From contig CAJNOQ010002717.1 in NCBI GenBank assembly GCA_905250885.1, positions 1 through 22,931 on the forward strand: DNA of 22,931 nt. The letters run 5' to 3'. Source of the DNA: Didymodactylos carnosus (taxonomy: Eukaryota > Rotifera > Eurotatoria > Philodinida > Philodinidae). The position numbers were made by a program, and so were the translations under genes. Shown here piece by piece: positions 10,256 through 21,341 of the stretch. The notes beneath the pieces were generated by a model. It searched no databases. It was given only the letters and a program-made list of their open reading frames with translations, and was not told the DNA's origin. The first letter of the stretch is position 1; each line of letters begins with the position of its first letter.

Positions 10256-13200
10256 ATGGCTGGTGATACCAAGTAAGTAAAACGAAATAAACTTTTTCAA
10301 AAATAAATAACAAACTTATATAACCTTGACAAGTCTTTTTTCCCTGATGACTAGCTATATGTCGCGTATTCCAGTGACGTTTTAAGAGTATTGATCACGA
10401 AAGCACAGTGAACTGAGGATAGTTCTTCTGAAAACATTTTACATGTATGCCAACTTAATTTAGATTGTATGAGACTTCCAAAATTAGACCTTAGTACAGT
10501 GACTTCAAAGGTCTTCTCGAAAAAACTTATCACTGAGGTAATGATGTTTCGCTTCGATATTGTAGAATGTAAGTATTTTATTGCTAAATAAGTTATATAA
10601 CACTTAAAATAAAACAAACTTTACAAAATATCGGTGTCGACTGATCCAGGCAAGATACCACGTAGGTTGTCCGTGTTAAAAGACTGTGTATCGTGAACTT
10701 AAAAAGTGAAGCTCTGTAAATGATATTAGATGGTAGTTGATTCAATTATAGAAAATGAAATGTTTACCAACTTTGTACAAAGTAACGTTTTAAGAAGATA
10801 CGCATTTTTAGCACTGAAGCTTTAAAGTCTATAAGTAGCTTAACTTAATGGCAAAGCTACTATATATGTTAAGGTACACCATTAACTTTTTCACTTAAAT
10901 CCTCATGCTTACGCAAGTGCAACAAAGACTGGATGGAAACTGACGCGATTTGTTGTCTTGTCCCACAAACCTGTCATGGAGCACAAAATTTTTAAAAATC
11001 TCTTCTTCTCAGAAAATGACTCGATAAATTTTGATCTGGCAACACTCGAACCAAATCGTTCGATAGTCGGGGTGTGCGAACGTAGGAGAGCTAACGGTCT
11101 ATGTAAAAAATAGAGGTTTTTCAGCAAACGTACTCTTTAAGTCTTAAACTTCATTTTTCCTCTTATAGAAGAAGAAGCTTGTTTCAAACAGTTTCCAAAA
11201 AAGGGATATTCATGACATAGATGAGACTTTCTAGAACTCTAAAGTACTTGCAAATTAATAGAATCGGAATAAAGTCAAAAGGAACTTCTGTTTCTTCAAA
11301 TACTTCGAATTTTATCTACAGTTTGTTCTCTGAATCTTCCGTGCTGAAAAGATATCTTTTTCAGTGGAAAAATGACGGGAAGAAAGAAGCAAAAAAAGTT
11401 TCGTTAACTAATATCTTGGTTCGGCTAATGTGTTTCGTTGTCGCTATTTTAGTGAACATCATCATAATGATTGGGATCAGTTGGTATCATGTAAATTTAA
11501 AAATATTTTATTAGAAGACTGTGGTAAAATTATTGGACGAAATTTGATACAAATTTTACATTTAAATAACATCGATGAAAAAGCTATAAAATCATCTACT
11601 AACGATGATTATGAAAGTCTGTTTACACGTCGTGAAGCCAATAAAATACGCGATAATCTTTATAAAGTACTGACAGAAGCATATACTCATGTCTGGTTTA
11701 CAATTACGCAAGATCCATTTCATTCTGTTGAAGAATTATCAATATCTAAGAAAAATGTCGTAATTCCTCAGGCTCCACCTATCTATCGTGCCCACTGTCG
11801 ATTTGGATCAATGTATTCTTATTCAACATTCTATTCACATGGACCACAAGATCGTGAATTGAGACAGATTAAAATAACAGAAACAACAATCAACGGAGCG
11901 AAAATACCATTAGCAATTAGAATTCATTGGACGGAGCAAATTACAATCCGTATTCCACTAGAATCAATTGATCGACAAAAGATTTTGATCAACGCTTCGA
12001 ATATCGCCAGACGTGAGGAGCATATCCAGATTGTACTCATGCTTAAATATGCAGTGGCAATTCATCAGGACCGTAAACAACAACAATATGGAAAAGATCA
12101 ACGGTAAGAGACATAAAAGTTCAAAATTTTTGTGTTCAGAATGGAAACGCGTCTAGATACATTGTGCGACATACCTTGATGCGATCTATAAAAAAATGTA
12201 TAGTTTAAGTGCCGACAGCCTTAAAATAATAGAAAACTTTAGAAAAACGAAAAAGGAAACGGCTATAAGAAGTTCTTTCCCCGACGATAAAACTTAAACA
12301 TTTTGACTACGATCTTCATGTGTATCACTGGTATCGGACTGTTCTTCAGAAGAATTACCAAAATGCGTGAAAACACAATATTCTAGCTTGACGCTATCCC
12401 CCTCCCTCCCAGAATAAAAAGCCATGGCCTTCTATTATGGTTTCGCACATCACACTTTTTTTGGTGAAAAATTGCCTTACGGGGGCGTTTTTCAAAAATT
12501 TTCACCCCTAACCAGCCTTCAATTTTTGGGACAGGGGTATGTATACACTCGAGTTTACAAGTTCATGTTAGTAAATCGAGATGCGTTTCGAAATCATTGT
12601 CAAGTACTACACGATAATAATCCATTACTGGCAAAATACAGATTTTATAAATATGCAGTCGAATAAAAGTAGGAGCAGATCCGAATATTCGATTTATGGC
12701 GTCGAACATTTACCTGCACCTCCTAGCTGTATTTTCAAGATGAAATTCTCGAAAAGCTCAACCTAGTGCATACCTGATTCTAACAGACAACCAGTTCTTA
12801 CTCAAGTAGTGGAAGTGAATTGTCGTTTTGCTTAGTTGGAGATATCTGAGATCGAAAAATGACAAAAAGCTCTACTTTGTTCTATTTTTTTCCAAAAAAC
12901 AACTGGAAAGAAAGATGTCTATATACACAAGGTTTGTCTTGGTGAGCAGCAGCGTCTGTGATTAAAAAGTTTCAAACTGTGTATCTTGAAAAATAATTAA
13001 ATAATACTGCTAAAGAAGTTGAACAGAGCCTTGTTAGGACCTGACGGCAAACATTTGAATAGTTTCCTAAGCAACTATTTAGACCAATAGTGAGATCTAA
13101 GCAGTGAAGCTTTTTGCACGTAAAAGATGTGCATTTATTGTGTATTTATTCTTCCTTAGTGTTTTAGTGTTTGTAATGATGAATCCAATGAGCTATACAA

Positions 13201-16200
13201 AACGATTTCAAATAGTTCTGATATTCTTATCCAATTTACTTCGTCCGAACAAGCATTACAATTTTTAAATCAAATAACAAGTGATAAAAGAAAATCTGAA
13301 TTTAATTTTGTTCTTCTTCATTCTGAACCGTGGTCAGAAACAATGACTACTCAACCACCACCAAACATAACTCATTTAAAAAATCCATCATTCAAAAAAG
13401 CCTATGGTCTTTATGAATTATTGGATACTATGGGTTACGTATTTCAAGATAAATATCGGCAATCACGTACAGTACAAAATATATTACATGATCCTCGAGC
13501 TAATTATGATTTGTATTGTTATCTGGAACAACAATTAATTGTTGATCATTGTTATGGTATTGAACGAAAGTTAATTAAAGATTACCAGGTTTATTTGGCA
13601 AAGAAGAAAAAAGAAGACAAACAAACATTATCAAAAGAAAATGACCAATACTCAATACCATGTTGTACGTTGACTCCTCTAAGAACAATTTATCGTCAAT
13701 TCGAAACCAACTCTGGCAGTCGTGCATTGCGACACTCACAGTTTCAGTCCACTAATGAAGAACCAAATTTTTTGCTTGTTCATTTTCGTGAAGAAGACAA
13801 TACAAAATTAAAAGATTTTAATGAACAAATTAAACGTCGATTGAAATCAAAAATGATAAATGGTTTGGATTGTGTATACAAAAATTATAAATTTATTGGT
13901 AGTTCTACAAGTCAGTTAAAAGAATTGTCATTTTGGTTTATTTTATTACCACAAAATATGAAAACAGTAGATCAGGCGATTGCCACTCTTGGTGAATTTG
14001 ATGCAATTAAAAATTTGGCAACACATGTAGCAAGAGTAGGACAATTTTTTACAACAACAAAAACAGTCGACGTGAGTATTTCTTGATGAAGTTATGGCTT
14101 GTCTAACAGTCTTTGTTTTTTAGATTAATTTAACATTTATCGATCAGAATAGGCCAAGACAAAATCAGTGTTATTATGCATGTCAAATTGATGATATTAA
14201 ACGAAACAATTACTGTTTTACCGATGGATGTGGAAAAATATCGTTGGGTTTGGCAATTGAAGTAGCACGAAAATTAAAATTAGAAAAAGTAAGTTTGAAG
14301 AGTGATTTTAACATTTAATAGTCATATTCGCTTCATACTGCCAGCTTGAATAAAGTATCCGACATATTTTGAACATCTTCAACGAAATTTTATAAGACAG
14401 ACATAATTTGTGCTGCAAACTAATCGAAAAAAACGATCAAAACTTCTGCATCAGCAGTTTTATCATTCTTTTCGCTATTAAGATCGATTTTTGCCTTCAA
14501 ATACTTTCTAAAGAAAAACGTGCGTAGTTATGGTCAATACTGAATTCCAAAGAAACTATAAATAAATTCTCAGAAAACTCAAAATAACCTTTTTCGAAAA
14601 ATTTTTAGCCAAAAATTGAAGTATTTTTTTCGACTTTCATGATCTGTATGCGATCAACTGTACGACTCACAAATCTGATGATTTTTTTCTTAAAGAACCA
14701 AGTGAAAGGTTGAAAAATGTTTTGTCTTGATATTGATCGAACATACAGTACCCAGGTCGTTTATTCCGGCTTCAGGATCCAGACGGGACCAGCCGGATCC
14801 ACCACTAAAACATGCTGGAAGTTGTCAAAATTCGGTAAAATCTGGCATTAACCATGCCGGAAATCTGTTGCTCGGTATCCGTGACGGAAAATGTCGAAAA
14901 AGATCCGACAAGATCCTTCGAATTTCAAACATCGGATTTGACTCGATTTGGCAGAATGTGATCAGTTTCAGGTGTTTTACGGATCAAAATCGCCTTAAAT
15001 GTTTTCTTTCGTTTTATAGTGGTTCTTCTCTCTGTTCATTCGAAAGACTGGAAGGGTCCACTAGCTAGGTCGTATCCACCACGTTCGTTGACTACTGTGA
15101 GCGCTGACTCACACCGGTAAGAACGAACAATGGTTGAGAAGAACAACTTCTCATTTGTCATTTTCTGTAGTATTGTATTTAAAGTGTTCCTGTCTTGAAA
15201 TAAAAGGTGAATATATTAAGCGCACAGGAAAGAAAGAAAAAACAATAAAGTATACATCATAGGATCCGTCAATTTCCGGTCACAGGATATTAAAGAATCC
15301 GACTGGTTCCGAATATTGGACCCGATCTCCGAATCCTTCAGGAACTAAATATCGGAACGCCAAGGAATTGAGCTGATTTCGATCTCCGGATTCGATCGGA
15401 CGCTCGATCTCCGGAAATCATCGGAATGAAAAGGATCTGACCGGATCTGATCGGACGAATTCGACCTGGGTAGGCTGCCTCCTTCACAGAGGACATGCAT
15501 TTAGCCCAAAAATGGAAGTTTTCGTTGTCAGTTTTCATTAGTGAATTATTAAGTTGAATATTTTGTCTATCTTTTTCCTAGAACAACTATTAGTGGGCTA
15601 ATGAAAACATTCATAGTAAGAAAACGTCTAAAGATTGACATAAATAGCTAAAATTAAGTTTTTAGGCAATTTAATTAAACATTTTTAATAAAACAATATC
15701 AGGAAGTTCTTTCGTTCCCTGTTATTATCAAAGCACGATTTTCTTAAAAAAACAAATACCATATTTGGAATCAGCTCATCAAACTGCATCGAATCATCTT
15801 CAGAACCAGCTCTTTGCGGAGAAAAAGTTTTCGTTTTATCTAAAAACTATGTGCGTCTTTTTTAGCAATTTCTATAGGGTTTCAATTTTAAATGAAAAGT
15901 GTCTCATAATAACTGAGGATAAAAAGCCAGTAACGCTGTTCAATTTATCTTCGATTGTTATGAAATTCGATTTATCCCGAAAAAATTTATTTTTGTTCTT
16001 ATACTCTAGCATCATACAGATTTTTTTTTTGTATTTGATATAAGCCCGATTTGAACTATGGATAAACTGAATCACAGTGCTAGGAAGATGTGAGATGAAG
16101 TGGGACACGTAGAGTTGTATAGTGGAATAAACGCTCAATGGTTATCGTTTGAAATATCTGATTTACTCTCTTACATGGTTAAAAGTAAATTGTTCTTCTT

Positions 16201-19200
16201 CTGAACTGTTGAAAAAAGTAGGTATGCACCGGTACCAGTACTTATACTGGTTGACTGGCCTTTTTTTACTGGGTATCCAAATCGTTTAGTCATCAAACGG
16301 TTTGGTAATCAAATAGTATAATAAACTCCTATTTCTTCATGAAGGAAGAATTTCCTAGAGCCGGTTACCTATACACTCGACACTCAGATATGCTTCCTTT
16401 ATGGAAAAAATAGGAGTTTATTATATTATTTGATTACCAAACCGTTTGGGTACCAGTTAACTGATACTAGTACATATCTAAAAAAATGCCAAGAAACTTG
16501 TTTTCTAGGACTATATTCCATCCGCTTATCAAGTTCGTATTGCTGGATGTAAAGGCATGTTAGCGATTGATTATGAGTCAAATCAAAACGATTTTTATGT
16601 AAAAGTACGAGAATCAATGAAAAAATTTGATAGTCCACATTGGAACTTAGAAATATGTGAATGGTCAAGACCTAGTAAATATACTGTTTTTTCTGAAGAT
16701 TCTTTATCATCAAAATGTCAAAATAATCGCTCTCTTGCTTTAAAGTGCCTCTTAGTTTAAATAATCAAGTTATTCTATTATTGTCCGATCTTGGAAATGA
16801 ATTACCAATATTTTTATCATTACAACAACAAAGTTTAAGTCCTTCAAATACATATTGGGATCCGATAAAAGATTTGGGAACCACAACAAATTCAGTAGTA
16901 GCACAAAAAAAGTCAAATTATGCAATTGTGTATGTACCATACATTTTGTTCTCTCTCTCTCTTCTTCCTCTGTTTCCTCACATATCTTTCTATAGGAAAG
17001 AAAATCTCTTAAAAAATCGTATTCCAATACCACCAAAAGACGGTCGAAATATGTTCGGTTTAGCTGATGAAACTGGTCAATTGAAGTATGGTGAATGTTT
17101 TATTCAATATACTTGTTTAGATGACGAAAGTTCGAAAGGAAAACTGCGCATTGTGGAAGGTAAATTCAATCAATTTTCTTTGCTGTTCTTATTGTGACAC
17201 ATAGGACTTTCTATTCCATACAGGCGATGTGCTTGTCACAAAAAATCCATGTCTCTATCCAGGTGATTTTCGTAAATTAAAAGCTGTTAATGTACCACAA
17301 TTACGTGAACATATTCACGATTGTATTGTATTTCCAGTGAATGGTCCTCGACCACACTCAAACGAAATATCTGGCTCCGATTTAGACGGTGATCAATATT
17401 GGGTATATTGGGGCAAGGATTTTCATATCAACCATGTGGTCCCTCCATTAACTTATACAGCCACAGAGAAAACGGAAGTACCACGAATCACCCATGAACT
17501 GATCATTGATCATATTGTCAACACTTTTGGTACAGCCAAACAAGGTCTCATTTGTGATATACATTTAGTTGTGGCAAATATTTGTGGTGTTCGATCTGAA
17601 GAGTGTAAAAAATTAGCGGAGCTATTTGCACGTGCAGTAGATGCCCCGAAAACAGGCGAAGATGTTCCAATGGATTTAGTTGAAAAATATCGCGAACAAT
17701 ATGCTTATCGTCATGGATATCCACAGTACATGATGAAGTTTAATCAACGAATATGTAGATCTGATTCAGTAATGGAACACTTATTTCTGAATGGAAAAAA
17801 AATTCTTTTTAATCAAATGGAAAACTATTCATTCTCGTCTTATCAAAGCTCTTCTCATCGCCAACATCAAAGACCAGTTGAACAGGTAAAAAGTACATTT
17901 ATAGTACAAGAAAATGAGTCAACCACAAGTCAAAATTCGTCAGCAACATTGCAAAAACAAAAATCAAGGGCAACACTCAGTAATAATGAAATTCAACCAT
18001 TGTAAGTAGAAAATAAAATGAAATTTTAATTGAGATAGGGACCAGCACTGTAAAAGTTCCCGTTGCATTGATTTAACACTAACTGAAAATACAGTTATCA
18101 TTAAAATAACGGTAACTAACTGATCAATTAGCGTTATAAGAAAGGGAACCAAAAAGATAGTTAAAGTTACTTTAACGATAACTGCGTTTCCAGTTAGTTA
18201 ACTTTGTAGTAACTATTTTTTAAGTATGGCAGAACTATCCACGCAACGGCTTAAAATGGCTTCCAAAATCGCTAGTTTTCCACTAAAACTGTTGAACTTT
18301 CATAAATGACATGATTTTGATTGATACATACGTGCCAGTCAACTAAACAACTGCGGTTGTAACTGTGATATTTAAGGTCTTTGGATATTGCAGCAGCTAC
18401 AGCCAGTTTGAGAAATCGTTTTTGTTTTCATCAACGAAATTAGACTACGAAATCGTGTCATTTATGAGAGTTTCAACAGTTTTAGTGGAAACCTAGCCAT
18501 TTTGGAAGCCATTTTAAGCGGTTGCGTGGATATTTCTGCCATACTTAAAAAATAGTTACCACAAAGTTAGCTAACTGATAGTTACCGTTCTTTCAAAGGT
18601 AACTGGAACCGTAGTTATTGTTAAAGTAATGATAACTGGCTTTTCAGTCACCGTTGTTTTAACGCTAACTGAAAAGACAGTTATCGTTACTTTAACGGCA
18701 ACTGTCTTTCTATTTACCGTTGTCGATAACGGCCGAAGAAGTAACGGGAACTTTTACAGTCCTAATCGGGACTTTTAGGTGCGGATCAGATTTCAGAAAT
18801 TTCAGATAAACTTTAGCACCATATTACAGTAGACAATTTTGGCTTTCCAGTCGGACATTAGTTTTTTTTTCTCCTTAAAATGCTTATTTTCGGCCTACTA
18901 TCTATTTCAAAATAGAATGAACCCATGACCATTTCTTGTATAGTTTTTGACGGAAAAGCGATAAAGATCTGCAATTTTTGATGTTTGTTAACCGAGACTC
19001 GATTGCATCTTTTCTATATCAAACAGCTTCTCAAAGTCGTTTTTCAGTTTGTGTGCTGGATAAGTCTTTGAAAGATCAGGTTGCTAGACAAAGTTTTCCT
19101 ATAAAACTTCTCATTTTTTTAACACAGCTATACAGTCAAGCTTCTTCTAGAAATCAGAATGCAAGGCATATGCAAGGTCGTTATGTATCATGACTCGGCA

Positions 19201-20973
19201 ATAGGCTCAGGTTTGTCTGAACCTTGCAGCCTCAACAATAATTGAAAACATATTCAACTATGTTGAATCTTGAACAATTTGAGTTTCGACGTCAGAACAC
19301 AAAGGTCTGACGAGTTTTAGTTCAAAAGCATTCGAAAACTGCAAAACTTTCTAATTTGATGATCTGGGTTATAATGATTTGTACTACTCCTTCCTTAATT
19401 GAGACATGGAAACTAACATTATAAAATGAAATTCAGTACTGTTGATAACCTATGTTTCAAGTATTTTTGAGGATATCCAGACCTTATGAACCACTGACCC
19501 CGGTGGTCTCAAACCAACTGTGCGCCCTGCCGAATGATAGCAGATAACGGATTTAGACCTCTGCAGATATGTAGAAAATGCTTTAGGCCATCTGGCCATG
19601 CAAAAAAAATAGCAGCTTTTGACCCTGTAATCAACTTAAATTTTATAACTGATCATTCTTTTATAGAGCAAATGACAATAATCCATCACTGTCAGACACA
19701 TCAACGAAAATCAAACCATTATCAAGATCAGAAGTAGCCACATCAAAACATCAAAAATCTTCTTCACCATCTGTGTCATCTAGTAACACAGATGAATTAA
19801 CTACACCATTTCCAAAACCAGTTCAGAATGAACCATGTGTTGAATCTAAAACAAAGTCATCAAATAACAGTAGAGAAGCTCAACAGTCACAATCTACCCT
19901 AATGAATACGCAACAATCACAGTTTTGCACTGATAGTGGGCTTGCTTCAGCTGGCAGTTCACTTCGTTCATTAAATTTTGTTACTTCAAATATCAGAGTC
20001 GAATATCAAGATTTCATTTTAACTGGCATGACCCGAAGCAACAACGTTATTAAACTAAGATCTCATGATTCTTCATTATACTCAGTTTCATTAAGTAATG
20101 AACCAAACAAGGAGTGTGTTCCATTACTTAAATTTATTACAAATCTAACAACCAGTGATATATTTAAAGGCAAGCAGACAAAATATCTTGACCAAGAACA
20201 CGGTCCTCTAATAATGATTGTTTCATATGGTAAAATCTATTTAAAATCAGATAATCAGTCACACCCTCTAAAATACATCAGTGATATTATAAAAGGACTA
20301 AATGAAAATAAACTTCAAGTTGAAGTTGTAACAGCGAATATCGATTCATTAAAACCCAAGGTACGATAAAAATAGTAGATCTATAATTTTCTCGATTAAT
20401 CTTCATTTGCAGGGAATTGATGACAAAAAACAGCCATGGGAATATCTATTCGACTGCAAAAATGAAGAACAACTTACTTATTATTCATTAACTTATGATC
20501 AAAAGAAGAAATTGAAGAAAATATCCGTATTTCACTCATGGTGGAAATGCTATATTAAGGATGTTCATGATGATAATCACTACGATACCATCTATGAATT
20601 TCGTTCACAACAAGTTTACGAGGAAAAAAATTCATTATTCAAAGATCTTGTTCAACAGATATTTAGTAATCCCACCGACACAGATTTATTGGAAGGTACT
20701 GCACCACGTATTGAATGGAAGCCTATACTAAAACCAATTGTACAACCAATATCATTAAAAATGATTGCACGTCTTCATGTTCAGCCGTGTGATGGTACTG
20801 GTGCTGGTGGTTATTTTAATTCAGTCAAAAATATTGGACTGGAAAAAGATGCAAAAACACAAAAAATTAAATCTGATGATACAATGGAATTTCGTGTGAC
20901 ACCAGTGCCAATTAATAACAAAGAGCAAATGGTACAATTGTGTACTCTAGCAGAAAATACCGAACTAACATAA
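10256..20973 (+). CDS. Cellular RNA-dependent RNA polymerase (RNAi type), nine exons, one frame break
   Basis: It copies single-stranded RNA into dsRNA for small-RNA pathways. Proposed exons: 10256-10272, 11453-12103, 13168-14071, 14124-14288, 16509-16929, 16996-17159, 17224-18001, 19667-20360, 20413-20973. Every junction is GT-AG with matching phase. With one -1 shift in exon 5 the total is 1452 codons (1451 residues plus stop). Family motifs in order: CTLTPLRTIYRQFETNSGSR, GQFFTTTKTV, FTDGCGKIS (about residues 556-564), PSAYQVRIAGCKGM, GRNMFGLADETGQLKYGECF, VTKNPCLYPGDFRKL, and the catalytic SGSDLDGDQYWVYW (DLDGD at 17379-17393, about residues 827-831). All three metal-binding aspartates are present. 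Length is within the usual 1100-1600 range. Exon 1 encodes only MAGDT and is the least certain. The frame break near 16739 makes it either a young pseudogene, a sequence error, or a slippage-decoded gene. Confidence 0.9.
10273..11452 (+). other. Proposed RdRP intron 1 (1180 bp)
   Basis: The donor GTAAGTAAAA follows ATGGCTGGTGATACCAA, and the acceptor CTATTTTAG precedes exon 2. Phase 2 is kept: AA plus T gives Asn, reading MAGDTN-EHHHNDWDQL. An open frame at 11221-11514 lies across the acceptor but has no homology and is treated as spurious. No transposon could be recognised in this intron. Confidence 0.55.
12104..13167 (+). other. RdRP intron 2 (1064 bp)
   Basis: Donor CG|GTAAGAG and acceptor GTTTTAG|T join as CG+T (Arg), leading into VCNDESNELYKTISNSSD. 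The intron has stops in all useful frames. It includes a small GC-richer patch around 12395-12545 without recognised identity. No inverted repeat was found. Confidence 0.75.
14749..15472. mobile_element. Non-autonomous DNA-transposon-like element with 11-bp TIRs
   Basis: TACCCAGGTCG at 14749-14759 is matched exactly by its reverse complement CGACCTGGGTA at 15462-15472. The roughly 720 bp between them is visibly richer in G+C than the intron. Near both ends it holds many GATCCG/CGGATC/TCCGGA words, as subterminal repeats would be. No transposase is encoded. I could not find a clear target-site duplication, so the superfamily is open. The frames that cross it have no homology. Confidence 0.6.
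16238..16473. mobile_element. Small hairpin (MITE-like) element in RdRP intron 4
   Basis: The arm 16295-16348 and its near-perfect inverted partner 16393-16447 share AAACGGTTTGGTAATCAAAT and continue for about 54 bp with a 44-bp loop. The outer ends also pair: GTACTTATACTGGTTGACTGG at the left against the reverse complement of CCAGTTAACTGATACTAGTAC at the right. The left side has an extra partial duplication of about 35 bp. There is no coding capacity. RNA from it would fold into a long hairpin. Confidence 0.75.
16739..16745 (+). other. Frame break in RdRP exon 5 on a TTTAAAG heptamer
   Basis: The conserved frame reads through NNRSLALK and then hits TAA at 16758-16760. The homologous continuation VPLSLNNQVILLLSDLG lies one base back and is open only from 16727. 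In the upstream frame the bases are grouped T TTA AAG, which is the X XXY YYZ arrangement for -1 ribosomal slippage, and slipping here gives exactly the observed downstream frame. The final G is not a favoured Z base in eukaryotes, and I see no strong stem just downstream. A one-base deletion or sequencing error explains the same fact. Confidence 0.6.
18002..19666 (+). other. RdRP intron 7 (1665 bp) carrying a foldback element
   Basis: Donor TT|GTAAGT and acceptor TTTTATAG|A join in phase 2 (TT+A, Leu), giving NNEIQP-L-ANDNNPSLSD. The intron contains the foldback element at about 18038-18772. The remainder (18773-19666) has no recognised gene or repeat; open frames at 18978 and 19534 lack homology, and the second runs across the acceptor. 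Confidence 0.82.
18038..18772. mobile_element. Foldback (long inverted repeat) transposable element
   Basis: The ends share a 17-bp perfect inverted repeat, CTGTAAAAGTTCCCGTT (18048-18064 and 18743-18759). The arms pair over most of their length; the best part is about 18190-18314 against 18454-18575 with only scattered mismatches. A central spacer of about 140 bp remains. The outer third of each arm is built of short subrepeats around GTTAAAGTAACGATAACTG. No protein is encoded. The terminal CACTG-like start recalls CACTA or other TIR transposons, but no target duplication was found, so the class is uncertain. Confidence 0.85.
19667..20973 (+). other. Unrecognised C-terminal region of the RdRP (last two exons)
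   Basis: Residues about 1034-1451 follow the catalytic core. First comes a Ser/Thr/Gln-rich, probably disordered linker. Next is a predicted mixed alpha/beta stretch (from SLRSLNFVTSNIRVEYQDF to LQVEVVTANIDSL), and after a 52-bp intron (20361-20412) a basic Lys/Trp-containing part (SVFHSWWKCYIKDVHDDN). A final segment, IEWKPILKPIVQPISLKMIA, leads to the stop at 20971-20973. I recognise no known domain. The normal RdRP C-terminal head after the PQYMMKF-like motif seems short or replaced. It is clearly spliced in frame with the polymerase. Confidence 0.75.
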
Positions 20974-21219
20974 ACTCGACTTTACTGCACTTTGAAATAC
21001 TTCAGCCGTTTTCTTAGTCGAATTGCGTTGTCGCAAGTATTACGTACAAAGTTTTCTCATGCGCATAAGAAGAAAGCTCTAGTAAGATATAAACTAGTCT
21101 CCTGAGATGAGGTATAATAAAAGTGAAGGCGGTGTTAGATAGACATTTGTACTCCGTAGAGCACTGTATTACAAATTTGTTGTTGTTGTTGTTGAATATT
21201 ATGTGGTTTATTTAATAAA
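20974..21219. other. 3' flank of the RdRP gene
   Basis: This holds no gene. AATAAA-type signals occur near 21115 and 21214; the first could serve RdRP polyadenylation. A short TTG microsatellite (about 21178-21195) lies just before the retroelement repeat. Confidence 0.45.
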
Positions 21220-21341
21220 GGAGGAGGACCGATAAGCCGATCATCCCGACCAAACCAAATCACAATAAAACTTACATATTTGGAATCAGCATCGAATTCT
21301 GAGTATTTCTGCTGATTTACTTTTTCGAAAATGTCACTTTG
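21220..21341 (+). repeat. 122-bp direct repeat, copy A
   Basis: It begins GGAGGAGGACCGATAAGCCG and ends AATGTCACTTTG. It matches copy B (22801-22922) at 121 of 122 positions, the only difference being A against G at the ninth base. AATAAAG stands just before both copies, as at the 3' end of a retroelement transcript. Directly after this copy, reverse-transcriptase coding sequence starts in mid-domain. Confidence 0.95.

Larger units (their letters stand above)
14289..16508 (+). other. RdRP intron 4 (2220 bp) carrying two inserted elements
   Basis: Donor GAAAAA|GTAAGT and acceptor TTTTCTAG|GAC are both phase 0 and join KLKLEK to DYIPSAYQVRIAG, a conserved RdRP stretch. The intron contains a terminal-inverted-repeat element (14749-15472) and a hairpin element (16238-16473). 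The rest shows no gene. Sister introns in the same gene are 52-66 bp, so most of this length is insertion. Confidence 0.85.

Noticed and set aside
11221-11514. Open frame with hydrophobic segment as a separate small gene
   Set aside because: It crosses the acceptor of RdRP exon 2 in another frame and has no homology.
12424-12766. Open frames in RdRP intron 2
   Set aside because: They overlap in different frames, show no family motifs, and exon 2 splices to exon 3 in phase without them.
14727-15538. Open frames on both strands within the TIR element
   Set aside because: They arise from its GC-richer, stop-poor sequence and resemble no transposase.
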